From Pseudorhizobium flavum (lineage in GTDB: Bacteria > Pseudomonadota > Alphaproteobacteria > Rhizobiales > Rhizobiaceae), in the NCBI RefSeq assembly GCF_902502825.2, contig NZ_LR723670.1, positions 1,054,001 through 1,118,000 on the forward strand: 64,000 bases of DNA, in the 5' to 3' direction. The notes beneath the pieces were generated by a model that was not told where the DNA came from, made no database searches, and saw only the letters and a list, made by a program, of their open reading frames with translations. The position numbers were made by a program, and so were the translations under genes. This document shows, one piece after another, positions 50,704 through 60,631 of this stretch. Each line of letters opens with the position of its first letter. Positions within the stretch are counted from its first letter, which is position 1.

Positions 50704-52120
50704 GCCCGTGCTGACCCGGCTTCGTCTCATGTTCCGTTCGACGGCCGTGCGGCTGTCGGCGCTTTACATCCTGCTTTTCGCGATCTGCGCCGCATTCCTC
50801 GTCGTCTACGTGACGGCGATGTCGGAGCGGATTCTGGCGCAGCAGACGAGGGAAAACCTGGTCCAGGAGGTGGCCGACATACAACGTTCCTACGAGCGCG
50901 GCGGACTGAACGGCATGCTGCGGCTCATGGAGCGGCGGGCGCGTCAGCCGGGCGCCAATCTCTACGTCGTCGCCGGGCCGAATGGCGAAATCCTCGCCGG
51001 CAACGTCGCCTCGCTGCAGCCGGGGGTGCTCGACGAGCAGGGCTGGACCCGCTTTCCCTTCGCCTACAAGCCCTTCTCCGAAGCGGGCGCGGAGCGCGAG
51101 CATATGGCAATCGCCAACGTCGTGGTGATGGAGAACGGCCTGCGGGTGATGGTTGGCCGGGATCTCGGCGAACCGGGCCGCTTCCGCGGCATTGTCCGCC
51201 GCGCGCTGATGCTGGCGCTGACGATCATGGGGATCGGTGCGCTGTTCATCTGGTTCGGGATCGGCCGCAATGCGCTGAAGCGCATCGACCGCATGTCGGC
51301 GGCTAGCCAGAAGATCATGGCCGGGGATCTTTCGCAGCGGCTTCCTGTCGGCCGCTCGGGCGACGAATTCGATCGGCTGTCGGAATCGCTGAACGCGATG
51401 CTGGGACGGATCGAGAAGCTGAACGAGGGCTTGAGGCAGGTCTCCGATAATATCGCCCATGACCTCAAGACGCCGCTGACGAGGCTGCGCAACAAGGCGG
51501 CGGATGCCCTGGGAGACGAGGAACCGGAAAGCCGCCGCGCAGCACTGGAAGGGATCATAGCGGAATCCGACCAGTTGATCCGAACCTTCAACGCGCTGCT
51601 GATGATCTCCCGCGTCGAGGCGGGATCGATCGCCGCCGAGATGAGCGAGGTCGACCTGTCCGCCATCTCCGCAGACAGCTGCGAACTCTACGAGCCCGTC
51701 GCCGAAGAAGCGGGCCTGAAGCTGGAAACCGCTATCGAACCGGGCGTGAGGGTCAAGGGAAATCGGGAACTGATCGGCCAAGCGATCTTCAACCTGCTCG
51801 ACAATGCCATCAAGTATGGTGGCGGGGGGAAGGCGGCAGGCGAGATCCGGCTGGTGCTGAGGCTCGAGGATGGCTCGCCGCGGCTTTCGGTCTGCGACAG
51901 CGGCCCCGGCGTGCCGGAGGACAAGCGCCATGAGGTGACGAAGCGCTTCGTACGCCTCGACGCCAGCCGATCGAAGCCCGGCACAGGGCTCGGGCTTTCG
52001 CTGGTGGAGGCGGTGATGGACCTGCATGGCGGATCGCTCAGGCTCTCTGCGACCCATCCTGAGAGGGAGAATGCGCCGGGGTTGACGGCCACCATGGTAT
52101 TCCCTCCCTTCAGGCCCTAA
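50693..52120 (+). CDS. membrane sensor histidine kinase
   Basis: This 475-residue kinase is the partner of the regulator just upstream. It has a transmembrane helix at about residues 21-42, a short periplasmic sensor, a second helix at about 170-190 and HAMP. The phosphoacceptor is His256 in DNIAHDLKTPLTRLR, and the ATPase boxes are NLLDNAIKYG, VCDSGPGVPE and GTGLGLSLVEAV. The start overlaps the end of the regulator gene. The layout resembles the small-sensor kinases of copper or envelope-stress systems, but the input is not evident. Confidence 0.9.
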   Translation: MRREPVLTRLRLMFRSTAVRLSALYILLFAICAAFLVVYVTAMSERILAQQTRENLVQEVADIQRSYERGGLNGMLRLMERRARQPGANLYVVAGPNGEILAGNVASLQPGVLDEQGWTRFPFAYKPFSEAGAEREHMAIANVVVMENGLRVMVGRDLGEPGRFRGIVRRALMLALTIMGIGALFIWFGIGRNALKRIDRMSAASQKIMAGDLSQRLPVGRSGDEFDRLSESLNAMLGRIEKLNEGLRQVSDNIAHDLKTPLTRLRNKAADALGDEEPESRRAALEGIIAESDQLIRTFNALLMISRVEAGSIAAEMSEVDLSAISADSCELYEPVAEEAGLKLETAIEPGVRVKGNRELIGQAIFNLLDNAIKYGGGGKAAGEIRLVLRLEDGSPRLSVCDSGPGVPEDKRHEVTKRFVRLDASRSKPGTGLGLSLVEAVMDLHGGSLRLSATHPERENAPGLTATMVFPPFRP

Positions 52121-52146
52121 GAAGAGGGTCGTCGAGGGAGGACGCC

Positions 52147-55095
52147 GTGGGAGAGACTGCAACCTATCTGAAGGACGTCGCCGCAGAGGTCATCCGGCCG
52201 CAGAGCCAGACCGAGGCGAAGACCGTCACGTCGCAATTGAAGGACCTTGCGAAGCAGGAGGCGGCGCTGGCGGAGATAATTGCCAGTGATGGCGCGCTGA
52301 AAGCGTTCCTCGTCGCGGCACTCTCACTCTCGCCCTATCTTCGTGAGGCCGCATCGGTCTCCCCGCATCTGCTGACGACTGCGGTGACGGAGCCTCTGGA
52401 GCCGACGCTGGAGCGGCTGGTTGCGGAAGCTCGCGACTGCTGGAAGCCGAGGGAGGGCAGGTTCCCGTCTGAAGCGGAGGTGATGACGGCACTTCGGACG
52501 CTGAAGCGGAGCGTCTCCTTCCTGGTGGCGCTGGCGGATCTCGCCAGGCTCTTCACCGCCCGCGACACGACCCGCTGGCTGACGCTCCTGGCGGATGCAG
52601 CGGTGGCGGCCGCGATCGACCACCTGCTGCTCGGCGGCCACGAGAGCGGCAAGCTGGCCTTGAAGGACCCAAAGCATCCGAGCGAGGGTTCCGGGTTGAT
52701 CGTGCTCGGCATGGGCAAGCTCGGCGGCTACGAGCTCAACTATTCCTCCGATATCGACCTCGTCATCTTCTTCGACCCGGAAAGCGGCATCCTGCCGGAC
52801 CCGCTGGACGGTTCGGAAATCTATGCCCGAATGATGCGCCGGCTGGTGCGCATCCTGCAGGAGCGCACCGCCGACGGTTATGTCTTCCGCACCGATCTTC
52901 GCCTCCGCCCTGACCCGGGCTCGACGCCCCTTGCCGTGCCGGTGGAGGCAGGGCTGCTCTACTATGAGAGCCGCGGCCAGAACTGGGAACGCGCCGCCTT
53001 CATCAAGGCGCGCGCCATAGCGGGCGACCTGGAGGCCGGCGAATGGTTCCTGCGCCAGCTGATGCCCTTCGTCTTCCGCAAATATCTCGACTATGCGGCG
53101 ATTGCCGATATCCATTCCATCAAGCGCCAGATCCACGTCCACAAGGGTCACGGCGCGATCGCCGTTAAGGGGCATGACGTCAAGCTCGGCCGCGGCGGCA
53201 TTCGCGAGATCGAATTCTTCGCGCAGACCCAGCAGCTGATCGCCGGCGGCCGCATGCCGCCGCTGAGGACCCGGCAGACCGAGGTCGCGCTGGAGATGCT
53301 GGCGGAGGCGAATTGGATCACCCCGGCAATCGCCGCCGAACTGACCGAAGCCTACTGGTTCCTGCGCGACATCGAGCATCGCATCCAGATGGTGCGCGAC
53401 GAGCAGGCGCACCGCCTGCCGGATAGCGAGGCAGAGCTGAAGCGCATCGCCTACATGCTGGGCTTTGCCGATACGGCGGCCTTCTCGGCAAGGCTGGAGA
53501 CGGTGCTGCGGACGGTCGAGAAGCGCTATGCGCGGCTGTTCGAGCAGGAAACCAAGCTCTCTGGCGTCGAGGGAAATCTCGTCTTCACCGGCCAGCAGGA
53601 CGATCCGGAGACGCTGAAGACGCTTGCCTCGCTCGGCTTCGAGCGGCCCGCGGACATCTCCCGCGTCATCCGCACCTGGCATTATGGCCGTTATCGCGCC
53701 ACCCAATCGGTGGAGGCGCGCGAGCGGCTGACGGAGCTGACACCGGATCTCCTGAAGGCGTTCGGGGAAAGCAGCCGCGCCGACGAGGCGCTGCTTCGCT
53801 TCGACAGCTTCCTCTCCGGCCTGCCCGCCGGCATCCAGCTCTTTTCCCTGATCGGCAACAATCCGGCGCTGCTCTCGCTGATCGTCACCGTCATGTCCTC
53901 GGCGCCGCGGCTGGCGGACATCATCTCGTCGCGCCCGCATGTCTTCGACGGCATGCTCGATCCCGGCCTGATGGCGGAACTGCCGACGCGAGAATATCTT
54001 TCCGAACGCCTGCGCACCTTTTTGACGGCAGCCCGCCACTACGAGGAACAGCTGGACCGGCTGCGGATATTCGCGGCCGAGCAGCGCTTCCTGATCGGCA
54101 TCCGCCTGCTCACCGGGGCGATTGACGGCATTCAGGCGGGGCGGACCTTCACCGATCTCGCCGACCTGCTGATCGAGCAGGCGCTGCTTGCTGTGGAGCG
54201 CGAGATCGAGGCGGCGCATGGCCGCTATCCGGGCGGCCGGGTGGCGCTGATGGGCATGGGCAAGCTCGGCAGCTTCGAGCTGACGGCAGCCTCCGACGTC
54301 GACCTGATCCTGCTCTACGACTACGACGACGAGGCCGGGGAATCCGACGGAGCAAAGCCGCTCGACAGCAGCCGGTACTTCACACGTCTCACACAGCGCC
54401 TGATCGCGGCGCTCTCGGCACCCATGGCCGAGGGCGTGCTCTTCGAGGTGGACATGCGGCTGAGGCCGTCCGGCAACAAGGGACCGGTCGCAACCCGTAT
54501 CCGGACCTTCCGGAAGTATCAGCAGGAGGAAGCCTGGACCTGGGAGCACATGGCGCTCACCCGGGCCCGCATGGTTTGCGGCGATCGCGGACTGGTGGAC
54601 GAAGCCTGCGCTGTCGTCGCCGAAACGCTCTCGCGGCAACGTGACGAACAGAAGATCGCGACGGATGTGCGCGAAATGCGCGACCTGATCGAACAGGAAA
54701 AGCCGCCGCGCGACATCTGGGACCTGAAGCTGATCCCCGGCGGGCTCATCGATATCGAATTCATCGCCCAGTACCTGCGGCTGGTTGCACCGGCTCGCGG
54801 GTTGACGATCGACACCAACGGGATGAGCACGATGCAGGCGCTGGAGGCACTCGGCAACGAGATGCTGCCGCCCGACGACCTGGCGACGGTACGAGAGGCG
54901 CTTCGCCTCTTTACCGAACTCTCGCAGATCATCCGGCTCTGCATCGACGGGCCATTCTCCCCAAAGGAGGCGCCTGCCGGACTGGTGGAGCGGGTTTCGA
55001 GGGCAGGGGACTGCCCCGATATCCGGACGCTGGAGGGAGAGGTGAAGCGGCTGTCGAAGGCGGGTCGCGGGATCTTCCGCAAGCTCGTCAGCTGA
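52147..55095 (+). CDS. glnE: GlnE: bifunctional glutamine synthetase adenylyltransferase
   Basis: This 982-residue two-headed enzyme adenylylates and deadenylylates glutamine synthetase in response to PII and glutamine. The deadenylylating nucleotidyltransferase domain has GMGKLGGYELNYSSDIDLVI (about residues 188-207) and the adenylylating one GMGKLGSFELTAASDVDLIL (about 702-721). The linker helices and C-terminal regulatory helices are present. The start is GTG 52147 with GGGAGG upstream. Its 3' end overlaps the convergent pleC-type gene by 8 bp. Confidence 0.95.
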   Translation: MGETATYLKDVAAEVIRPQSQTEAKTVTSQLKDLAKQEAALAEIIASDGALKAFLVAALSLSPYLREAASVSPHLLTTAVTEPLEPTLERLVAEARDCWKPREGRFPSEAEVMTALRTLKRSVSFLVALADLARLFTARDTTRWLTLLADAAVAAAIDHLLLGGHESGKLALKDPKHPSEGSGLIVLGMGKLGGYELNYSSDIDLVIFFDPESGILPDPLDGSEIYARMMRRLVRILQERTADGYVFRTDLRLRPDPGSTPLAVPVEAGLLYYESRGQNWERAAFIKARAIAGDLEAGEWFLRQLMPFVFRKYLDYAAIADIHSIKRQIHVHKGHGAIAVKGHDVKLGRGGIREIEFFAQTQQLIAGGRMPPLRTRQTEVALEMLAEANWITPAIAAELTEAYWFLRDIEHRIQMVRDEQAHRLPDSEAELKRIAYMLGFADTAAFSARLETVLRTVEKRYARLFEQETKLSGVEGNLVFTGQQDDPETLKTLASLGFERPADISRVIRTWHYGRYRATQSVEARERLTELTPDLLKAFGESSRADEALLRFDSFLSGLPAGIQLFSLIGNNPALLSLIVTVMSSAPRLADIISSRPHVFDGMLDPGLMAELPTREYLSERLRTFLTAARHYEEQLDRLRIFAAEQRFLIGIRLLTGAIDGIQAGRTFTDLADLLIEQALLAVEREIEAAHGRYPGGRVALMGMGKLGSFELTAASDVDLILLYDYDDEAGESDGAKPLDSSRYFTRLTQRLIAALSAPMAEGVLFEVDMRLRPSGNKGPVATRIRTFRKYQQEEAWTWEHMALTRARMVCGDRGLVDEACAVVAETLSRQRDEQKIATDVREMRDLIEQEKPPRDIWDLKLIPGGLIDIEFIAQYLRLVAPARGLTIDTNGMSTMQALEALGNEMLPPDDLATVREALRLFTELSQIIRLCIDGPFSPKEAPAGLVERVSRAGDCPDIRTLEGEVKRLSKAGRGIFRKLVS

Positions 55096-57448
55096 TCGCC
55101 GGGCGGGGGACTGCGAAGGTCGCGCATTCCGGAACGCTGAGCGACACCACCGTGCCCTTGCCGACGCAGGATCGGATCCGCATGCTGCCGCCGTGCAGCG
55201 CGACCAGGGAGCGGGAGATCGCGAGCCCGAGCCCCGAGCCACCCTTGCTCTTGGCATACTGGCTCTGCACCTGCTCGAAGGGCTGGCCGATCTTTGCAAG
55301 TGCCGTCTTAGGTATGCCTATGCCGGTATCCGCGATCGTCAGCAGGAAACCGGATTCGGAACGGCGGGCTCTCACGATGATCCTGCCGCCCTCGTCGGTG
55401 AATTTCACGGCGTTGGAGAGCAGGTTCAGCATAACCTGCTTCATGGCGCGGCGATCGCCGACCATTTCCAGATCGTCCGAGAGGCACTGCTCGATCGTGA
55501 TCTTCTTCTCCTGGGCGGAGATCGCGGTGAGGCGAAGGCTCTCTTCAATGAGCGGCACGAGGTCGATTGCCTCGCACTGGATCTTCATATGCCCGGCCTC
55601 GATCTTCGACATGTCGAGGATATCGCTGATCAGGTTAAGCAAGTGCTTGCCGCTGTCATGGATATCGCGGGCATATTCGCTGTACTTCGGCGAGCCGACC
55701 GGCCCGAACATCTCGTTGACGAGGATTTCCGAGAATCCAAGGATGGCGTTGAGCGGCGTGCGCAGTTCGTGCGACATGTTGGCGAGGAATTCCGACTTCG
55801 CCTTGTTGGCCGCCTGGGCGCGCTCCTTCTCCGCCTGATAATTGGCATTGGCGATCGACAGCTCTTCCTTCTGCTTCTCCAGCTTCTTCTGCGAAGCGGA
55901 AAGGTCGCCGACCGTCGCCATCAGGCGGCGTTCGGAATCGCGCAAACGGTCCTGCTGGCGCTTCATGAGGGTGATGTCGGTGCCGACCGAGACCATGCCA
56001 CCGTCGCGGGTACGACGCTCGTTGATCTGCAGCCAGCGATCGTCGGCAAGCTGAACTTCCGTCGTGCGCGACAGCCCGTTCTGGTCCGCATCCGCAATTC
56101 GCCGCTCGATCACCGGTCGCGCGGCGGCGGCCTTGACGACGGAGCGTTCGGTGCCCGGAACCAGCACCTTGTCCGGAAGCCCGTAGGCCTGCTGGAAGTG
56201 GGCATTGCACATCACCAGCCGGTCGTTCTTGTCCCAAAGCACGAAGGCCTCCGAGGTGCATTCGATGGCATCGGCCAAGCGCTGGTCGGCCTCCGCATAA
56301 CGCTGTGCCAGCCGGTGCTGTTCGGTGACGTCCATGGCAATGCCGATGACATGCGTGCGGCCGGCGGCGGTCCGCACCACCTGGGCGCGGGCGCGCATCC
56401 AGACATAGTGGCCGGCGGCATGGCGCATGCGGAAGATCTGGTCGACCTGCTTGGCATTGCCGCGGCTGATGGCGCGTGCGAGCGCATAGAGATTGCCGTC
56501 GGTCGGATGCATCATCCGCGCCGCATCCGCAAAGGACATGACATTGCCGGCGGGCGGATAGCCGAGCATCTCGTACATGGAGCCGGACCAGAACAGACGG
56601 CGGTTGGCGACGTCGAAATCCCACAGACCGCAGCGCCCGCGCGACAGCGCGGTCTCGATGCGCAGATTGGCCTCGACGAAGGTCTCGTCTGCCTCCCGCG
56701 CCCGCTTCACCTGCATGTAATAGGCATAGAGGATGACCAGCAGGATCACGGAGATGCAGGTGAACAGTGTCACGTTGAGCGACACTTCGTGCCGCCAGAA
56801 ATACTGTATCGGAGCAAGCGAACGGGCCACGACGATGAGCGCGCCATTGTCGCCAAGCGGCTGGATCGCCGCATAGTGTGCGTCCTCGCCTATGGTCGTC
56901 TCGATCAGCCCGGATCCGACGAACCGGCGCTGGGCCGCGGTTTCTGGAAGAAGCGACGTCAGCTGGCGCCCGACATAGGAGCCGGCGCTGATTCCGCCGA
57001 AGATCTTGCCGGAAGGATCGACCAGGAGAAGGAAGGCATCGGGATGAAGACGGTCGGCGGGCAGGAATTTCGCCAGCTGCGCCTCGGCAGCCGCGCGGTC
57101 GCCGGCGCTCAGCGCGGTGTCGTGCCCCGCAAAGGCCGCGACGGCGGTAGCCGCAATCAGTGCCGTTGCGTCCCGCGCGCCTTCCTGAAGCCGCTCGTAT
57201 TCGGAGACCAAGCCCAGGCTGCGCGAGGTTGCGACCACCGCCAGGAAGGCGAGGATGAGGAGCGGGATAGAGCGCTTCAGGACCAGTTCGACGCGCGGCA
57301 TCTGACGAGATATCGGCGTTACCGTCAGGTTGGGCCGGCCCGAGAAGAGCCGGGATGCCCCATCACGCCCCGGAATCTTGAGACGCAACCATCCATCGCC
57401 GGCGGTGTCCCGCCGCACGTCCGCCATCGTTTTCATAAGTCCCCTCAT
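55088..57448 (-). CDS. pleC: PleC-type PAS sensor histidine kinase/phosphatase
   Basis: This 786-residue kinase has two transmembrane helices (about 60-80 and 225-245) around a periplasmic sensor, PAS domains (about 270-400 and 400-515), a coiled coil, then HisKA with His560 in MSHELRTPLNAILGFSEIL and a HATPase domain (DTGIGIPKTALAKIGQPFEQ, GGSGLGLAISRSLVALHGG). The stretch EMFGPVGSPKYSEYARDIHDSGKHLL is diagnostic of the DivJ/PleC/PdhS group that acts on DivK and PleD. The position next to glnE matches S. meliloti PleC as I recall it. ATG 57436 is an alternative start, with AGGGG before it. The promoter has CtrA and CcrM sites. Confidence 0.82.
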   Translation of the reverse strand: MRGLMKTMADVRRDTAGDGWLRLKIPGRDGASRLFSGRPNLTVTPISRQMPRVELVLKRSIPLLILAFLAVVATSRSLGLVSEYERLQEGARDATALIAATAVAAFAGHDTALSAGDRAAAEAQLAKFLPADRLHPDAFLLLVDPSGKIFGGISAGSYVGRQLTSLLPETAAQRRFVGSGLIETTIGEDAHYAAIQPLGDNGALIVVARSLAPIQYFWRHEVSLNVTLFTCISVILLVILYAYYMQVKRAREADETFVEANLRIETALSRGRCGLWDFDVANRRLFWSGSMYEMLGYPPAGNVMSFADAARMMHPTDGNLYALARAISRGNAKQVDQIFRMRHAAGHYVWMRARAQVVRTAAGRTHVIGIAMDVTEQHRLAQRYAEADQRLADAIECTSEAFVLWDKNDRLVMCNAHFQQAYGLPDKVLVPGTERSVVKAAAARPVIERRIADADQNGLSRTTEVQLADDRWLQINERRTRDGGMVSVGTDITLMKRQQDRLRDSERRLMATVGDLSASQKKLEKQKEELSIANANYQAEKERAQAANKAKSEFLANMSHELRTPLNAILGFSEILVNEMFGPVGSPKYSEYARDIHDSGKHLLNLISDILDMSKIEAGHMKIQCEAIDLVPLIEESLRLTAISAQEKKITIEQCLSDDLEMVGDRRAMKQVMLNLLSNAVKFTDEGGRIIVRARRSESGFLLTIADTGIGIPKTALAKIGQPFEQVQSQYAKSKGGSGLGLAISRSLVALHGGSMRIRSCVGKGTVVSLSVPECATFAVPRPAIS

Positions 57449-57472
57449 GGAAATCCGGCGCGCCGCTCGCCC

Positions 57473-57568
57473 GAATCTGACCTAATGAATCACGAGTGAT
57501 TCGCCGTGTCCAGAGGTTGTTTAAGACATTTTTAAATCTTGGATTCGGCCGGATTCCCCGGCGGAATC
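57473..57568 (-). promoter_or_regulatory. pleC promoter region: CtrA box and six GANTC sites
   Basis: TTAA-GACATTT-TTAA (57521-57535) is a perfect CtrA full site, about 75 nt upstream of the pleC start. GANTC sites occur at 57473, 57487, 57498, 57542, 57552 and 57564 (first base of each). The pair at 57487 and 57498 forms the palindrome GAATCACGAGTGATTC. CcrM methylates GANTC and GcrA reads it. This would put the kinase under cell-cycle control. Confidence 0.6.
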
Positions 57569-57590
57569 AGAGGTTGTAGAGGGGAGAGGT

Positions 57591-60239
57591 TCAACCCTTC
57601 AGCATGCGGTCTACAATGTCGCGGACATCGCTGGAAAGCTCGACGCTGCGGTCGATTGTCAAGAGAGCCGCCCGGGCGTGATCGGCCCGTACGGGCTCCA
57701 GGGACCGCCAGGAACGCATGGATGTGAGGAGGCGAGCCGCGAGCTGCGGGTTCTTCGGATCGATTGCGAGGATCCGCTCCGCCAGGAACCGGTAGCCCTC
57801 GCCATCGGCCCGGTTGAATCCGGTCGGGTTGGAGAACGCGAAGCTGCCGACGAGCGCGCGCACGCGGTTTGGATTGCTGGCGACGAAGTGACGGTTTTCC
57901 ATCAGCGCCTTTACCCGATCGAGCGCGCCGGCGCCCGGTATGGTCGCCTGCACCGAAAGCCACTTGTCGATGACGAGCGGGTTGTCGTCAAAGCGCGTCA
58001 CGAATGCGCCCAGCGCGGCGTCGGCCTCCTCGGCGTCGGGGAAACGGTGGGCCAGCACGGACAAGGCCTGCACGAGATCCGTCATGTTATCGGCCGATGC
58101 AAAGGCCTCGGCTGCCCGGACCGGCGACTGTTCTGCATAGGTCAGGTAGCCGAGTGCGCTATTGCGAAGCGCGCGTCTGCCGGCGCTCGCAGCGTCGGGG
58201 CTGAAGCCGGCACTGTTCTTCATCGTCTCGAAGAGGTGCTGGAACACCGGTCTTCCGGCCTCGGCGACTGCGGTCAGGACGGTGGTGCGAGCCGTATGGA
58301 TGGCGTCTGGATCATTGTTGCTACCGAGTTCGCGGGCGATATCCGCCTCGCTCGGCAGCGCCAGGACCTGGGCCCTGAAGGCAGGCTCCAGCGCGTCGTT
58401 TCCGGCAATCTCGATCAGCGCGGATATAACGGCCGACGGGCAGGTGACCGTGCCGCCGTCGCGAACATCGCGGGCACCCTCCATGAGTACGGGGAGGATC
58501 AGGTCGTTCAGCGCCTGCCAACGGGCGAAGAGATCGCTGTCGTGGCGTGCGATATGGACCAGATCATCGGTACTGCGGTCGAGATGCAGGTTGATCGGCG
58601 CCGAGAAGCCACGGTTGAGCGACAGGACCGGCCGCGAGGAGACGCCCGAAAAGGTGAAGGTCTGCTTGCGCTCGGTCAGGTGCAGGACGTCGCCGGTCAC
58701 TTCACCGCCTGCCACGGCGGTGGGCGCGGCGGTGGACCCGTTGTCGAGGATCAGCGCGAAGGAGAGCGGAATGTGCATCGGCTCCTTGGCGGATTGGCCC
58801 GGTGTCGCCGGGATCATCTGCTCGAGCGACAGCGTGAACGTGGCGGCCGCGGGGTCATAGGCCCCCGAGGCGGAGACCATGGGCGTGCCAGCCTGGTGGT
58901 ACCAGAGCGAGAACTGCGACAGGTCGCGGCCGTTGGCGTCCTCGAAGCACTTGACGAAGTCTTCCACGGTGGCCGCGTCGCCGTCGTGGCGCTCGAAATA
59001 GAGATCCATGCCCTTCTTGAAGCCTTCCGCTCCGAGAAGCGTGGCGATCATGCGGGTGACTTCCGAGCCCTTCTCGTAGACCGTCGTCGTGTAGAAGTTG
59101 TTGATCTCGCGATACTTGGTCGGCCGCACCGGATGGGCAAGCGGTCCGGCATCCTCCGGGAACTGCTCCGACTTCAGGTGCCGCACCTCGGCTATGCGCT
59201 TGACCGCGCGCGAGCGCATGTCGGCGGAGAATTCATGGTCCCGGTAGACGGTCAGGCCCTCCTTCAGGCACAGCTGGAACCAATCGCGGCAGGTGATGCG
59301 GTTGCCGGTCCAGTTGTGGAAGTATTCGTGGGCGATGATCGCCTCGATATTGGCATAGTCCTGGTCGGTGGCCGTCTCCGGATCGGCAAGAACATACTTG
59401 TCGTTGAAGACGTTGAGACCCTTGTTCTCCATCGCTCCCATGTTGAAGTCGGAGACGGCGACGATCATGAAGATGTCGAGGTCGTATTCGCGGCCGAAGC
59501 GCTCCTCGTCCCACTTCATGGAGCGCTTGAGCGCATCCATGGCATAGGCGGCGCGCGGCTCCTTGCCGTGCTCCACATAGATCTTCAGCGCCACGTCGCG
59601 GCCGGACATGGTGGTAAACGTGTCTTCGACAACACCGAGATCACCGGCGACCAGCGCGAAGAGGTAGGAAGGCTTCGGATGCGGATCGAACCAGGCGGCG
59701 AAGTGCCGGCCTTCGTCATAATTGCCGCCGCCGAGGAAATTGCCGTTGGAGAGCAGCAGCGGGTTCGCGGCCTTGTCGGCAATGATGGTGATCGTATAGG
59801 GCGCCAGCACATCCGGGCGGTCGGGGAAATAGGTGATGCGGCGGAAGCCTTCAGCCTCGCACTGCGTGCAATAGACGCCGTTCGTCCGATAAAGCCCCAT
59901 CAACTGGGTATTGGCTTCGGGATTGATGAAGGTGGTGACGGTGATCTCGAAGGGCACTGCTTCCGGCAGGTTCCGGATCGTCAGGCTCTGCGGCGTGACA
60001 TCGTACTGACCTGCCGGAACCTCATTCTGGTCCAGAAGCAGGCCCGAAAGCGTCAGCTCGTCGCCATTGAGCACCAGAGGCGCGCGCGGGTCGGCGCCAT
60101 CGCGGCGATGGAAGATCAGCCTGGCATCAACCTTGGTGTTGGTCGGGTCGAGTTCGAAGGTGAGGTCGACGCGTTCCAGGACGAAATCGGTCGGGCGGTA
60201 GTTGGCAAGTTCAACCGTCTTGGTATCGGATGTACCCAT
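57591..60239 (-). CDS. pepN: PepN: aminopeptidase N (M1 family)
   Basis: This 882-residue cytoplasmic zinc aminopeptidase trims N-terminal residues from peptides. It carries the substrate-anchoring GAMENKGLNVF and the zinc site HEYFHNWTGNR (His304, Glu305, His308) with the third ligand Glu327 in CLKEGLTVYRD. The C-terminal alpha-solenoid is complete (to about residue 880), and the length matches E. coli PepN (870). Start at 60239 (MGTSDTK): the frame runs 96 nt further upstream without family similarity. Confidence 0.95.
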   Translation of the reverse strand: MGTSDTKTVELANYRPTDFVLERVDLTFELDPTNTKVDARLIFHRRDGADPRAPLVLNGDELTLSGLLLDQNEVPAGQYDVTPQSLTIRNLPEAVPFEITVTTFINPEANTQLMGLYRTNGVYCTQCEAEGFRRITYFPDRPDVLAPYTITIIADKAANPLLLSNGNFLGGGNYDEGRHFAAWFDPHPKPSYLFALVAGDLGVVEDTFTTMSGRDVALKIYVEHGKEPRAAYAMDALKRSMKWDEERFGREYDLDIFMIVAVSDFNMGAMENKGLNVFNDKYVLADPETATDQDYANIEAIIAHEYFHNWTGNRITCRDWFQLCLKEGLTVYRDHEFSADMRSRAVKRIAEVRHLKSEQFPEDAGPLAHPVRPTKYREINNFYTTTVYEKGSEVTRMIATLLGAEGFKKGMDLYFERHDGDAATVEDFVKCFEDANGRDLSQFSLWYHQAGTPMVSASGAYDPAAATFTLSLEQMIPATPGQSAKEPMHIPLSFALILDNGSTAAPTAVAGGEVTGDVLHLTERKQTFTFSGVSSRPVLSLNRGFSAPINLHLDRSTDDLVHIARHDSDLFARWQALNDLILPVLMEGARDVRDGGTVTCPSAVISALIEIAGNDALEPAFRAQVLALPSEADIARELGSNNDPDAIHTARTTVLTAVAEAGRPVFQHLFETMKNSAGFSPDAASAGRRALRNSALGYLTYAEQSPVRAAEAFASADNMTDLVQALSVLAHRFPDAEEADAALGAFVTRFDDNPLVIDKWLSVQATIPGAGALDRVKALMENRHFVASNPNRVRALVGSFAFSNPTGFNRADGEGYRFLAERILAIDPKNPQLAARLLTSMRSWRSLEPVRADHARAALLTIDRSVELSSDVRDIVDRMLKG

Positions 60240-60631
60240 AAGTACAGGGTTCCTATGCGTGCTTGAAAAACGAGAGGCCTGCGCAGCAGGCTTGCGAACG
60301 CGACCGAACCTGAACCGTCCCACAACCGGCCTCACCGCTCAAGGATTCCGCCGCGCGGTTCGGTAGGTCTGCAGAATAGGGCAAGCGCGGGTCCTTCGGT
60401 GAGCGAGACGGCGCCACGATATCAATGGGTTGCTAACACGATCCTAACGGCTGCAGCTTCTTTGAAGTGCAAGCGTGCCGAGACGAAGTCTATCCGGAAA
60501 TCGCCGTGAGCATTTGCTCTACCACCGGAAGGTTCCGGCAGCACTTGAGGTGGGGGAACCAACTACGCTCGGCAGCCGGAATGAACCCGCCGCCAGACGC
60601 CTCGTCTGGGGGCGGGTGAAATCTATTCGTA
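60240..60631. other. 392-bp intergenic region upstream of pepN
   Basis: I see no credible gene. Present are CTAA-N7-CTAA (60433-60447), a near-miss to a CtrA box about 195 nt before pepN, and a long hairpin (about 60586-60618, ACCCGCC/GGCGGGT and CAGACG/CGTCTG arms) between here and the stop of the small exported protein gene. The hairpin has no T-run, so it may not terminate efficiently. Confidence 0.45.

Noticed and set aside
52324..55299. 991-residue open frame antisense to glnE
   Set aside because: It is an Arg/Gln/His-rich shadow frame; glnE on the other strand has both catalytic domains.
57678..60266. 862-residue plus-strand frame opposite pepN, and a similar 768-residue frame opposite the pleC-type gene
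   Set aside because: They have mirror-image codon composition, no motifs and no SD. The minus-strand genes are full-length family members.
60586..60618. Long GC hairpin as terminator of the small exported protein gene
   Set aside because: The stem is good but no T-run follows on either strand, so it is only mentioned in the intergenic entry.
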